From Ectocarpus siliculosus (lineage: Eukaryota; Sar; Phaeophyceae; Ectocarpales; Ectocarpaceae), in the NCBI GenBank assembly GCA_000310025.1, contig FN648555.1, forward strand, positions 107,994 to 161,346: DNA of 53,353 bases. The letters are read 5' to 3'. The notes below the pieces were generated by a model that worked only from the letters and a program-made list of their open reading frames with translations, made no database searches and was not told the origin of the DNA. Positions 24,001 to 35,600 of this stretch are shown here, in pieces (the stretch's first letter is position 1; the number at the start of each line of letters is the position of its first letter). The translations under genes and the position numbers were made by a program.

Positions 24001-26831
24001 AGTTGCGGCAGCAGTCGTCGAAGAACCCTTTCGTTCCCGGGGGAGGGGGAAGATGGGCCCGACGAAGCTCACAGAAAAGGAGAGCTTGCTGATCATCAAG
24101 CTTCAAGCGGAGACTCGGGAACTGCGGCAAAGAGAGGCGGTGGCGGCGAAGCAGGAGGAACGGCTGAGATTGGAGGCAGCGCGGAAGGCAGCCGCGACCG
24201 CAGAGTCGCTCGAAAGTGCTTTGGCGGAGCGGAACCGGCTGAAGGCGCAGGCAGAGCAGCACGAGGTGCACTAGTTTGAGAACTACCTGGGTACAATATT
24301 TTTGCAAGTAGCATGGGTGGTCTCCGTGTACGCGATTCCAACCGGTGGGGCGTCCATTATCTCGGTACCGCATGCATAGTTTGTCTGCTCAGCGTGGGAT
24401 GTTGGAAGAGTACATACCGCTTCGGATTTTTCGTCCACGACCGCGCGCGGTGCCTTACCGCAGACGAAGGTCAATTTACATCGAACAACTTTGTTCACTC
24501 GTCTACTCCGTGCGTTCTTTGCGGATGCGCCCCCGTTTTTCAAGGTTCTCTTCGCCCAGCTGGACTCGGAAGCTCAGCAGGCGGCCGCGCAAGCTGCTGC
24601 CCTCTCGGACCGGCTCGCGGGAGCCGAGCAAGACCTTGGCTTCGAAGCCACCCGCAACACACAGGAGCTGCGTGAGAGGAACGAGGGCAACGCCCGCCTT
24701 CGAGCAGCGGCTACCGCCGCCGAGGAACGCATCGCTATCGCCGAAAGCACCCTGCGGCGCAAAGGGCTGGAGATCGAGGAGTTACGATCGAAATGCGCGA
24801 AGGCAGGCCTGGATATCGGTGGCCGGGGTAAAGGGGGCCGCCAGGGCCGCGGCGGTAGGGCGAGCGATACAGCGGGGTTAGAATTTCGAATTTTTGCTGC
24901 CTCGGCGGACGCTCGGTCTGCGCTTGAGAGGTGCACCGTCGCTGCCGACGAGAGGCGCACTGCTGCGGGGTCTGTGCTTGCAGAAGCCTTGCGCGTGGCC
25001 GGATCGGAGGCTGATACAATCAAGTCCAACGAGGCAGAATTTGACTGCACTAGCCACGAAGGTAATCATTTCTGTGCGACCCTGAGGATGTGTGTGGAGT
25101 CAGGCAAGATCCTTGTCTTCGGAAGGTGTTGAAACGTGTCCTGGTGAGTATTCATATGTACCGTCAGCCCCCTTATATATGTGGTAAATGCGCCATAGCC
25201 AGTAGCATCGTTGAGAACACGAGAGGAGATACCTTGGATTACGTTGCGGGTATGCACTCTTTTATTGTTCAGCCACTCGGTGAACTTCTGAGTACATCGC
25301 ATGCACAGGTGTTGAAACGTGCCCTGGTGAGTATTCATATGTACCGTCGGCCCCCTTATATATGTGGTAAATGCGCCATAGCCAGTAGCATCGTTGAGAA
25401 CACGAGAGGAGATACCTTGGATTACGTTGCGGGTATGCACTCTTTTATGTTCAGCCACTCGGTGAACTTCTGAGTACATTACACGCACGGGTATCGCCGC
25501 TCGCCAGGCATACTGGTGTATGCCTACCCAAACAATTCCCGAATGTACGTGGCATGGTCGATAAAACCCGAGCAAGGTCATGCGTCATACACACCCACAC
25601 ACCCTTTGTGATACTGTAGCCGTCGAAGCTTACCCTTGCTTTCAATGCCAACATCGGTGCAGGAGGAGTGGCGGCGGCCCGACGGATTGCGGCAGAAAGC
25701 GTGGCCGACGAACGACGTGAAGTGGCGGATCTTGCGTTGCGGGAGGCGGAGGCCAAGCTACGCAACTCCGCCGACCTCAGCCTGCGCGCCAGTCTCGACC
25801 ACCGACCATTAGCAAACCCAAGGTCTTTGTTCGAGGAAGGCGCAACTACAACCCCCAGTTCCAAGGTCAATAGCCCTGTGCCTGGGACTGGTGATCCCGC
25901 TCCTGACAGACCCGAAAACCGAAAGGGAAACCCCAATCTCAACGGGAACTTCAGAGAGGAGGCCGCCACTGAGCAAGAGCACCCGATGGAACCACAAGGT
26001 GCATCTCAGCCGGCGCGTAACAAGGACGGTGAGCTAGCTAGGACTGGCGAAACGAACTTCTTGAATTCCTCATCTTGTCCTCCCTTCTCCAGTTTGCCGA
26101 GCTGGGGGCACGAAAGCGACAACGAGAGCGGCAGCCACGCCGAGGGCATTGGGGAAGCAGGCAGGTGTCCTGATCCGGATGTACGAAACGAACAAGGCTT
26201 GACGACTGACACCGATGGTAGGCAACATCAGCAGCAGGAGCCAGCCCCTAAGGACGGCTTGCGAGAGTTGAAACGGGAGATTTCCGACCTTGAAGGGAAG
26301 ATTTTGGGACGCCTTGGTGGTAGCGGTGGTGGCCATGATGACAGACTGACCGAGACGTATCCTTCCGGAGGTCGCGAAAGGAATGGAAATGCTGTCATAG
26401 CAAACTTCCTGGAGAACTCAGCCCGTGGCATGACATCCCGGCATGGTCAGCGCCAGCAGCAGCAGCAGCGGCCCCCACGTAGTCGAAAAGAAGGCTCTCC
26501 CTCTACGATGGTCCGTCGAAGCGTATGCTCGAGGCCGTCATTTTCGACATCTGTGAGGGCAACACGTCGCGGGCGGGAAACAAAAGTGTCGCCTGCTGGG
26601 CGCACAAGGACTGACCGCGATCCGCACGGCGTGGAACGTACAAGGCGTCCCCAAAAGACGGCAAGATCGATCGAAGCCACCAGCTCTTGCCCAGACCGTG
26701 TTCGCCTTAGCTGGGATAGGGTGTCCGCCATCTCTTCGGCGGAAACATCAGCATCTGGCCGCAGCGGGGAAAGTAGACGAGGCGATTTAAGACGGACCGG
26801 AAGCCGTTCTAACAGTTTTAGGGCGCGGTGA
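12034..26831 (+). CDS. Large LRR/coiled-coil protein with Sfi1-like repeats
   Basis: Proposed exons: 12034-13149, 13401-13703, 14080 to about 14316/14350 (frame uncertain), 14590-14689, 14956-15071, 15377-15967, 16300-17367, 17723-17899, 18621-18689, 19057-19197, 19897-20607, 21331-21515, 22409-22799, 23345-24265, 24545-25061, 25663-26831 (TGA). Reading phase matches at every junction tested except around the third exon. The product is about 2,600 residues: a disordered Gly/Ser/Gln/Arg-rich N-terminus (about 370), LRRs (about 100), a mixed disordered and helical region, coiled coils, a Trp-repeat block like Sfi1, Ala/Glu-rich coiled coil and a basic Ser/Arg tail. LRR plus coiled coil resembles centriolin/LRRCC1-type centrosomal proteins; Sfi1-type repeats bind centrin. 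A centriole or basal-body role is inferred. The ATG at 12034 is the first in frame; an upstream exon is possible. Confidence 0.7.
13401..13703 (+). other. Leucine-rich-repeat exon of the large gene
   Basis: Entered through the acceptor ACGGTAG at 13400 and left at a GTCAGA donor. It encodes about 101 residues of SDS22-like LRRs: ATQLFLSNNSL, then VVCLSISHNLV, then LEMLSLEGNPV, followed by a cap that ends in LKTLDGRE. That cap is typical of the last LRR in ciliary and centrosomal LRR proteins. The upstream exon ends at GCG before GTGAGG (13150), both in phase 0. Confidence 0.8.
19573..19650 (+). other. Possible extra 78-base exon of the large gene
   Basis: A T-rich acceptor (TTTTTTATAG) is followed by 26 open codons and a GT donor after CCAG. 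It would insert in phase 0 between exons 19057-19197 and 19897-20607 without breaking the frame. The encoded peptide is hydrophobic and unlike the surrounding coiled coil, so it may be chance or an alternative exon. Confidence 0.25.
19897..23588 (+). other. Block of Sfi1-like Trp repeats (centrin-binding type)
   Basis: Spread over exons 19897-20607, 21331-21515, 22409-22799 and the start of 23345-24265. Helical Arg/Ala-rich segments carry a hydrophobic-x-x-Trp-basic core at about 25-35 residue spacing: LAAWKRAA, LQGWRQRC, LQAWRAAA, FRWWRRH, IRRWRHRV, LAAWSSAA, FRQWAFQ, LRAWSAFA, LRLWRRQ, KAWTAAAA and FSAWTST. This matches the Sfi1 repeat pattern known to bind centrin along an extended helix. 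All intron phases between these exons agree (0, then 2+1, then 0). The block is flanked on both sides by coiled coil of the same gene. Confidence 0.65.
20861..21054. repeat. Intronic minisatellite built from AGTTGA/TCAACT palindromes
   Basis: Four and a bit copies of a 41-47-base unit start at 20872, 20919, 20960, 21002 and 21043. Each contains GTAGTTGA, an inner GGAATCAACTAGTTG and GAGCC. The unit is itself palindromic: TAGTTGATT and AATCAACTA flank GG, and the array opens with a perfect hairpin (TTCAACTAC, CC, GTAGTTGAA). It lies in the intron between exons 19897-20607 and 21331-21515 of the large gene. Confidence 0.85.
25125..25491. repeat. Near-identical 184-base tandem duplication in an intron
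   Basis: The copy at 25125-25308 is repeated at 25309-25491 with only a few substitutions and one single-base deletion. It lies in the intron between exons 24545-25061 and 25663-26831 of the large gene. The duplication creates a long antisense open frame that should not be taken as a gene. Confidence 0.9.
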
Positions 26832-26880
26832 CCCGCTCGTTTGCGAAAATTTCAGGTTCTCCGGTCCCCTCTCCTCTACG

Positions 26881-26911
<31 letters not shown>

Positions 26912-28200
26912 CTGGTGCTTCTACGGACCGATAAAGTGAGTTTTGAAACTGGAACAGTCTTAAGAGCAGAGTCGACACGGGCAAGAGAAGAGAACATGAC
27001 GGCAACGACAACGATCGATACAGACCGTTTGAGAAACCGAAGAAACGAACAATAAATACCACAACCGAAGAACAGGTGAGTTGTCAGAACGGGACAACAA
27101 GCAGAAAATGGTAGAACAAAAGGATGTACCAAACGGCAACAAGCCGATCGTAGTCATTCGGACGGAAAAAGGTGTGTGTGTGTGATACCTGTCGACGCAA
27201 GTCGACGACGCCAACACGTAAATGTGGTGAGGGTTCCACGCGTAGCAACGCCTGGACGGTCGACCCTCTGATGAAACACAGCAGTGCTGCTGTTCCCTCG
27301 CTCTCTTTGATACAATACGGGGGGAGACACACTACACCTTCCTGGGGCATCCCCGCCGTATGTATGTGCTTACTGCCTACAATTGCTTGATGTGAGAAGT
27401 TTCCGAAAGTGTCATACTGCAGGTCATCATGTGTGTTGTACGTAGTATAAGTCTCTCCTCAACTACAATGCATGCATAGTACGGAGTTCAACACTCCACG
27501 TCTGTCTGCTGAAAAATGCCAGGCAAAGGTATAAGGATAAGTAAGATTATTCATATACGTTTGCTTGATGCCAGGGACTTGTTGTAGCTGCGGTGCCCTT
27601 GCGTCCCCCCCCTTCCCCCCCCCTCGCCCCCCGCCAAAAAAGGACAAGTAGGGATTTCCAGCAGTGTAACCCGTACAGTGTAGTGTGATCCCTACCGATG
27701 TATGCGCCCAAGACCGAGACATCACACTCAGTACTTAACACTCCCACAGACGGCACAGGCAACAACAGCATCACCAGCGCTTTCTTTCTTCTGAATCCCG
27801 ATTCCGGTGTTGTTGTCCGGTTGTCCTGCTTCCAACCATCCCGCCCAAATCCCCGCGGCGGCAGGAACAGAATAACAACAGAACGGAACAACGGCGATTT
27901 TACACGGATCCCTGCTATATTTTTGGCACACCTCCCATACATGGGGGTCCAACAAAGAAATTAAACTATTTCTTCTGAATCTCCTGTCGGCCACCCGCCT
28001 ACCCGAGATAGTTTTCCTCGATATTTCTTCTGATGTGTGGGCTCTCGGCTATCGCAGTTTCCTGTCGCTGTTGTGTCGCCTTTTCGGAACTGAACAAACC
28101 ATTGCATGCGGCATACATAGCATCGTACGCCGCACCGTGCGGCCTCGGTGCAGGGTGGGTTGCAGCTGAACCTGCGTTTCACTCACGGCTGTGGTCTGGC
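26832..28200. other. Interval after the large gene, with a TTG microsatellite
   Basis: A run of about ten TTG triplets at 26881-26912 follows the stop codon by about 50 bases and may be in the 3' UTR. A C-rich stretch lies at 27605-27637. No convincing exon was found. Confidence 0.5.
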
Positions 28201-28360
28201 ATGGCGTGCCGTGGTAGTCATCCGGCACGCCCCCTTGTTGCGGGAGCTATTCGGTTGGCGAGTGCTGTCGGGTCCGCGCTGCTGTTGTTGCCGGCTGATA
28301 CATTGAGCAAATCACGTGCTGCTGCGTCGGGATCGCTCCTTGAGAAGTCTCCCACCATAG
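28201..28360 (+). CDS. Candidate first exon encoding a targeting or signal peptide
   Basis: An ATG at 28201 opens 53 codons plus one base and runs to a strong donor (CCATAG before GTAAGT at 28361). The peptide has basic residues then a hydrophobic stretch (ASAVGSALLLLPA), as in signal or organelle-targeting peptides. A possible next exon at 28515-28592 continues in phase, but its acceptor has a poor pyrimidine tract. No family was recognised. The opposite strand is also open here, so strand choice rests on the ATG and donor. Confidence 0.35.
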
Positions 28361-31300
28361 GTAAGTGAAGTGAGTGTGTGAATGGTGGCAGGTAGTGTCT
28401 CCGAGAGGCCGAACGAATGGGCACCGTATCTAGGTGTATACCCTGTCTGCGTACACATGTCTCCTCGAAAGATATGATACTGATATGCATATTTGTACCA
28501 TATGGATGGAGACGCAGCAAGCGGTAGATATCGTATTGAAGAGTAGAGTTTTCAGGCGCGCGGACTCCCTGGCGCTGGTGCATATGTATCACCAGGTCGG
28601 GGAAAGAGAGTATTGCGCCCAGAGACTGAGATAGTTGAGGGTATGCAATGCGCAATTCCCCATTCTATCATGGAGCTTGCGTTATATAACAATGCCGTTA
28701 GGCTATTGTTGTTCGATTGCCCGGTTGATCAATCGATGTCCGTGCGATTCTCGGGTCACATCTTCCAACGGTCACTGAAAAGACTCCACCACATTCCGTT
28801 CGACTGTGGGTATCTCGAATGGAGTCTTTCTGTGTGTGTATTTATTATTCCTTAAATCTTCCAACGGTCCGGAAATCCTGACCGTTACGAGAGGTGATAC
28901 ACTACTCCGCAGAACATCACCATTCTACGTAGTGGAGGAATGCACGATATATGCATGCGATGGCGTTTTGTGTGTCCACCCCACCACTGACATACCGGGG
29001 GAGCGTACCCTCAGTGTCTGTGGTTTTACCAGGATTCCGTGTGCAAGGCGTGCCGAGGTTTGTGGGAATGAAAATTATGAAGACCAGCAAAAAAAAAAAC
29101 GCCAAATGAAAACGTAGGAACCGGCTGAGGAAAATGCGTTGCTTTGCTACAATAGTGTCCATTTGTCCTATAACGATCCAGTCTCGGGAGAGCAGTGTGT
29201 ACTCGTTATTCTATTTGGCTCTGGGGGCTTTCGGTCGACCTGTCCTTTCCTGTATTTCTCCGGGGTGCCAGGCTGTATGTTGGTGTCGCTCAATATGTAG
29301 TTCGTCGCATGAGACTCGAAACCGTTCTGGCCTCTGTGGTCAATACTCAATCAATACCGTAGATGCCACCCGCCCGTAACTGGTCCAGTGACGCCAACGT
29401 CTTCCGAGGCGACAGGCAACTAACTACCTGGTGAGCGTCAAGGGTACATCGTAAACGGGCCCAGAGAAATCCAGACTTCAATGAACGCGAGTTGTCGTGC
29501 TCGGCAGAATAATATGAAAGTTTGTTGTCGCTTTGGGTCACGCGGCAGAAGGGCAGCAGCTAGCTACATCGAAATTTGGACGATAGTTAGCAATCATGTC
29601 GTGGCTTTTCTCCCACCCACCCACCCCTTTTCTTTCGAAGGTGGGGGATAGGAGAGATGTTACGAATGTGGGCTCACTTTGAAGAGGCCTCTTGATATTT
29701 TCTGTGACTCGGAGGAGCCACCTTTGCTATGTAGAAGCAAGTTAGCTTAGCATGGGGTGTTTTCTGAATGGTAGCGTACCATTGGGAGGCTCAATCGTCC
29801 GAGACTGCTACTACTGTACAACAGTTTCGTCCCGTCTGGTGGTATTCGAAGGGAGATTTGTGTTTAGTAGCAGAGACACGTTAGGATACCGCGGAGGCTT
29901 TGTGCCGTGCGGGACGTGTGGTACGGGGGAAGTCTCCCTCCGTAGGCCACAGAAAATATTGATCAATGCAATTCGAAAGAAAAACAATAAAGTGGTTGCG
30001 AAGAAATGAAGTAGGAAAAATTGACAAATTTACTTTGAGTGCACCCTGAGCACTGCATACTCCTACATGATAAGCTGCTGGTGTTACAGGGTAGTCTTTT
30101 CGTGTTTCGTGGGTTTACATCTAGCCTTTGGCCAGGCGCTGTTTTTTTGCCTTTGGGTATTAGGGACAATATGAGGTATTGGGCATCGAAGATGTTGAGT
30201 ATGGAAACAAGTGGTGGTGGCGCTCTCACTGGTTTCCCGAGCACGCACTCCTGGCGCGGGCCCTGCATCACTGACAGATCCATCTCATTTTAAGTAGACT
30301 TTGATCTGCTGGTGCCTTGTGACTCACACGCATTTATTGTACTTATCAACTACATGGGCTCAGCCAGAGTATCCTCTTTGCTGAACGCGGGGTTGCTACA
30401 CATAAACATGTTTTGGCGTGCAGTTTTTGCCGGGGACTTCGAAAATATACAACAAAATATCTCCCCGGGGCGAAAAGTCCCCGGGGGCGATAGTCTCCTT
30501 TAGTTCTGTTTGATACACCAGGCAAATACTGATAAATGTTGCCGCGGACCTCTCGCGTCGGAACCCATGATATTGGGCCTATGTAAACAACATCCACCAA
30601 AAGCAGCACACCAGAACACGAGCAACTTGGTGACCAAATTTGTTCGTTGGTTAATTTCGGCGTTTTATTTTTGCCGTCGTCTCTCTTGCCTCCGGCCATC
30701 CATGCGTTTATTCCGAACTCTGGTCTACGTGATCACTGGGCGCAACAGGAGGTTCGCTTGATGCTTCGTGAGTCCGGCGGTACTGCACGACAGTCTGACG
30801 TTGCGTATACCTGCCAAAGTGTAACCCGTATGCTTATCTGCAGGCGTAGCGGGGAGTTGGTGCCCGAATCTACAAACGTTTGGTGGATATAAATGTTCTC
30901 AAAGATATATAGAGAAGCAAGCAAAGACAGACAACAATTCCGAACAGCAGGATGACACACCGACGGCGGGGACAGTCTTACTATAGTAGTGCGTAAGAAT
31001 TTGATGGGAATGCCGAGGGAGCGGCCACAAAAAAATGTCAAGCGAAAAGGGGACGCTCCGGGGGCGCTCCCAACGGTAGCATAGCGGTAGCCCCGGCGGG
31101 GTATTGTCAAACATTTTCATTCCACGTTCAACCCGTCGGTGCTGGCGGGAGGGGGGGTAGTGCGTTCACAGAGGATATGACATGGATCCGTAATCATCGA
31201 CATATTTAGGAGCAACTAGGTGAGGGACAGGAGATGAATGTCAATGTCACTGAGTATTAAGTACAGGGCGTAGAAAGGAACTATCTATGTAGGTAAGAAC

Positions 31301-31590
31301 GACCTGGGCCGGCGAACGGCTGCTCATGAATATTGTGGTTGATCCTGCCGAGGATAGCAGCGGCAGTTCTACAGCCGACTTGGTGTTTCTTCCAGCCGCT
31401 GTACGTTCACTCTTAGGAGGGCCTCGGCACATCCCCGCGAAGGCTCGTCTTGAGTGCATCGCCCGTCGTTGATTATGGCACGTATATTTTCCGAAACCAA
31501 TCCAACCGACAATGCGCGTCTGCTTTTGCCGAAGTACGAAGTAGAAGGTTCCACGCTGGCGTGTCCTTGCCCGCTTCTTGAGGAAACTTC
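28361..31590. other. Interval without a supported gene
   Basis: Several short open frames exist on both strands, for example 30647-30892 (+). None has a domain, a matched pair of splice sites or a clear start. The sequence is AT-richer than the genes to the left. Part of it may hold later exons of the gene proposed to start at 28201. Confidence 0.4.
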
Positions 31591-31910
31591 ATGTCGGTAA
31601 CACTAAAAAGGTGGAAGCGATTCAATTTGGGATCGTCCTAGCAGGTTTTGGCCGGGTCAGTTGGGGCGTCCGAATCGCATCGCATAATGTGAAGCCACCT
31701 CATCTCGGTAACCCTATAAAGGTACCAACCTCCTCTCGGTACCCTATAAGGTGGGAGCAATTCAATTTGGGTCGTCCGAGCAGGTTTTGTCCGTGTCAGT
31801 TGAGTTGTCCGAGACGCATAATGTGAAGCCAACCTCATCTCGGTAACCCTATAAAGGTGGGAGCCATGCAATTTTTGGTCGTCCTAGCAGGTTTTGGCCG
31901 TGAGGAATGC
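31591..31910. repeat. Tandem repeat array left of the transposase gene
   Basis: Three copies of a unit containing GTGGGAGC, ATTCAATTTGG, GTCGTCC and AGCAGGTTTTG start at about 31611, 31751 and 31857. The first two also share GCATAATGTGAAGCC and CTCGGTAACCCTATAAAGG. Period is 106-140 bases, the longer one caused by an internal duplication of the CTCGGTA-CCCTATAA part. The array lies just beyond the 3' end of the minus-strand transposase gene. Confidence 0.85.
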
Positions 31911-32643
31911 TACGGTAGGGGGGGGGGCGTTTTTGGCCATGTGTTACAGGGGACACCGAACTCGGCCTTATTTGACCAGTCACTTCGTTCGTTACGTGTA
32001 GTCACAGTCGCATGTAGGGTTGCCATCAATTAAATACAGTTGTCGCCGTGATGTTTCCCAGCATACTCATTGATGTGTAAATGATAACTTTATATTACTA
32101 TGTTCGAGTGCTCGTGCACAGTCTCAACTGGTCGTCGCAGTACGTCGTGTCTTTGTCAATTGTTGGTCCAGAGCGTCTTACCACCTGCAGTACCACACAA
32201 TCGCCTCGCTCGTCAAATCACAAGGCACTCTCTGCAAACAAAGTCTGTGGAGGCTGACAAGAACAGTATCGATCACAAAGCTGCACTCCAAAGTGTGATC
32301 TATGGGCAGTCGTAGAAGGACGTAATGACTCTTGAAAAATAACCGGCCTCTGATTCGAAGAGTTCCTTTCGTCTATGAAAGTTTAGTCGAAGTTCTGAAG
32401 AAAAGTGAAAGCAACACAACAAGCAAAATAAATGCCATGAATGACCAAACCAACGTAAACGAGAACAATGAAATGCATACTTGAGAGCGGGGACGTTTCC
32501 CACACGAGTAACGACCACGAACACGACGGATCCAACGCGGTAAGGCTGTGGTCGGCATCAAGGCAAGCACTGCTCAAGATATCCCTCGTCGACCTCCGTC
32601 GGTATGCAAGCAAGTGCCTTTTCCAGTTCCGTAGCTTCCCATT

Positions 32644-35600
32644 CTAGCCCGTATTTGTGTCGGCGCTCTCGCGTACAAGTTCTAATATACAGTACTCGGG
32701 CACCAAATGTCTTGAGGCCACGCCAGGCAGTTCGACGACCCTGGGCTGGGGCTCTGAAACCTTTACGAAAGGCCTGCCCCACCTCGAACAAACTCGGGTT
32801 GACTGGTGCCCTATTCCAGTCAACTGAGCTAATTGCAACGGGTCTAAACCCTGAGTAAGCTTTACTTGGGTTTGTCGACATGAGGATCTGAGATTCGAAC
32901 GGGCATCCTCGACCACGCTGATACGCATGCAATAGCGCGTGGTCGAAGGTGATGAACTAGCTCCGGGTACCCGTTCCATATACCCTTTCACGCTCTGCCC
33001 AAGCCCTGCAATACATCGCAGGGGTACCGCCCTGGTTTCCCCCCCGTTCAATACATCGGGCACATCATACTCCCGTTCCCTCCCTGGTACTTGAACGATG
33101 TCATATATCCATACCATGGTGTCCTTACTGACGAACATGCCATCCCTCGACGATCTTGCAGAAAAATCGCTAGGAGCCTTTCGCCCGATGATCACAGGAA
33201 CCACGTCCTGGCCGAAATATTCACAAGGGTTGACTCTCAGAAGAGCTACAGAGCCATATACGAGGGAAGCCTGCATTGCGCTAAACATGACTTCCATCTG
33301 CTCGTCTTTGGAGCTGAGCTCGTCATCGCCTCTCGTCCTCCGCGACCACTCAGCGGGTGCCTCCGTGATGCCCTTACGGAAGAGTCGACAATTCTCCGGC
33401 TCCTTCTTCCTGCACGAACCACACCTGTGCAGTATGGCCAAGTTAGAAATACGCCAGTGTTATCAGGAGTGGCCTAAGTATACAAAATACTCCGTATATA
33501 GCATGACGCATATGCGTACACGTTCTGCTGATCGTAAACTTGGGTTACGAGAATATTGATGAGAGCGATGGAGAGTTAGTCCCCGACCCTATAGCGCTAT
33601 AGAGTCGACGAAAAACACCTAATATTGAAATTGAATAAGCAGTCGTGAGTACCTCGGACCGAGCAGGCACTGCATGCATCGAACTAGGCCATTGCCATGC
33701 CCCCTCGAAAGGTGTAGCATGAAACAGGAGAGTAATACTCTGGAAACATAATACTCTAGGCTGGAAGTTGGTTGTTTCGTTTTTGCTCCGTTTTTGCTCA
33801 TCATCTGACCGATAAAAATGACGGCTCTCAAACGTTGTTCTTCCTCCCTCTTCCACCCCCCCCCCCTCCCGCCAACCAGGGTACACACCGGCATGAAAGC
33901 GTGTAGGTTGCCAGGACACCCGGAGTGTCTGTTGCTGTCGTCTTGCTGATGCTTTGACAGCCGGAGACGGGAATTGCGTTGGCCTCAGATCGGGCCGCGG
34001 CGCGGAAGGCCTCGGGAATATCGCCTTGTCGAACGAAGAGGTACTTTCTTCCAAGAAGCGTGTTCTTCTTCTTTGTGAGGAGGAACGTCTTCCTGCTCTC
34101 AGCACCGTCGTCCCCTTCCACCACCTACGATCACAATGAAAACAGGACACCAGCGTTTGGCCATGTAGCAAACATTAGGTGATATGGTCGAGGCTCAAAA
34201 TGGTTAGTTTCGCCATGGGTGGGTAGAAGACAGGACGCATGTTGATGAAAGATGTCGTGGCGTTTCGGTCTCAGGTTGCGACTCCAACGTATTTACAGGC
34301 TATTCATGAAAAGACCAACGATATCTGAACAACCAAGGTCGACCTATCATCGGGAATGGGTCTATCTTTCCCGGTTGGGGGCAGTTGATGGTCGCACACC
34401 TTTGTCACCAGAAGCTGCTGCCCTCCTCGGCTGTGGCTCTTGTCTTCGTAGAAGCGATCAGCCTCGTCTGGAGAAGCCTCCTGCAGCAAGAAGGAGAATT
34501 CCTTCGCCAGCAGCTCGCAAAGATGTTCCGGGTTTCGGACGACCCACGACCCGTTCATGACGTTCGTTCTCTCTGCCAACTTCGTTATAGCTCCCTCTGA
34601 GTCCGAATTGCTCTTCCCATGACACGAGCCGAAGTAGTGGTGCTCAACAACAAGACGCATGTCGGTGGCATTCCCGTCGGAGTCGCGAATCATCACACCG
34701 CTTTGGGCAACCCAGCCAAAGTGAAATCTACACTTGAACTGCTTGGCACAGTTGTCCGTGAAGATTATGGCTTTGGTCATCGGGGCGGCCCCGACTTTCC
34801 GCAACAGGCCAGGGACATGGACACTTAGCAACTGATTCATGACGTACTGCACCCACACGTTGTCTTGGGTCCTGTCATCGCTGAGGACCTGGAAAGAGTA
34901 GCACCAAACTCGCCCTCTCATCTTGAAGTAGATAGGGGCGGGGAAAATGGTCACACTCTCGTGCTGCCAGTGTTGGGACTGAACTTCGTCCTGCTCGCTC
35001 AGTTGTAGCTGTTCCTGGAAGTCCACGACGAACACGACCTGGCCCTCTTCCAACGTTGCTAGAGTCTCGTTGAATGTACTTCTCTGGTGGTGGAATTGTC
35101 TTCGATGCTTTCTGTAGACACCCTGAATCTCCCGGACCTCTTCAAAGAACTCGTCGACCGTGCCTCTCTTGACAACAACCCCCTGCTCGATAGGGGGGAA
35201 CAGGTAACGAGACACACACGGAATGTGTACGAGTCGGGCCACAATGAAGAATCAACAGCGTTGGTGAGTTGACGTTGCGTAAACTTAGTCCCGAAAACAA
35301 TATCATTGGCGTGGCCGTTAGCGCATGGGAATATTTGTTGGCAACACATTCAACGATTGGTGTACTTGCTAACGCTATCAACTCGAACGTGGTGTATGCC
35401 TCTGCACCGATCTGTAGAAAGATTCAAAGCGCCGATCTATAGCAACGCCCGATCGGGACGAACGGCCGATCTGGACTAACGGATCGGTGCGTCGTGCCGC
35501 CCAGCGTTCCAGGTTAACTCATGCCACAGTATTATTCCAAATGTCTGGCCTAAGATAGTGCCGCTGACACACTTGTTTTCACCTTCTTCGGTCTTGGTCT

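Noticed and set aside
23747-24373. 208-codon minus frame
   Set aside because: Antisense of a coiled-coil exon; Leu/Arg-rich composition is the usual mirror of Glu/Ala/Lys coding sequence.
25066-25581. 171-codon minus frame with an internal repeat
   Set aside because: Produced by the intronic 184-base tandem duplication; the repeat in the peptide merely mirrors the DNA repeat.
32892-32960. tRNA gene on the minus strand
   Set aside because: GTTCGAATC looks like a T loop, but the flanking bases do not form a T stem and no acceptor stem or anticodon arm could be drawn.
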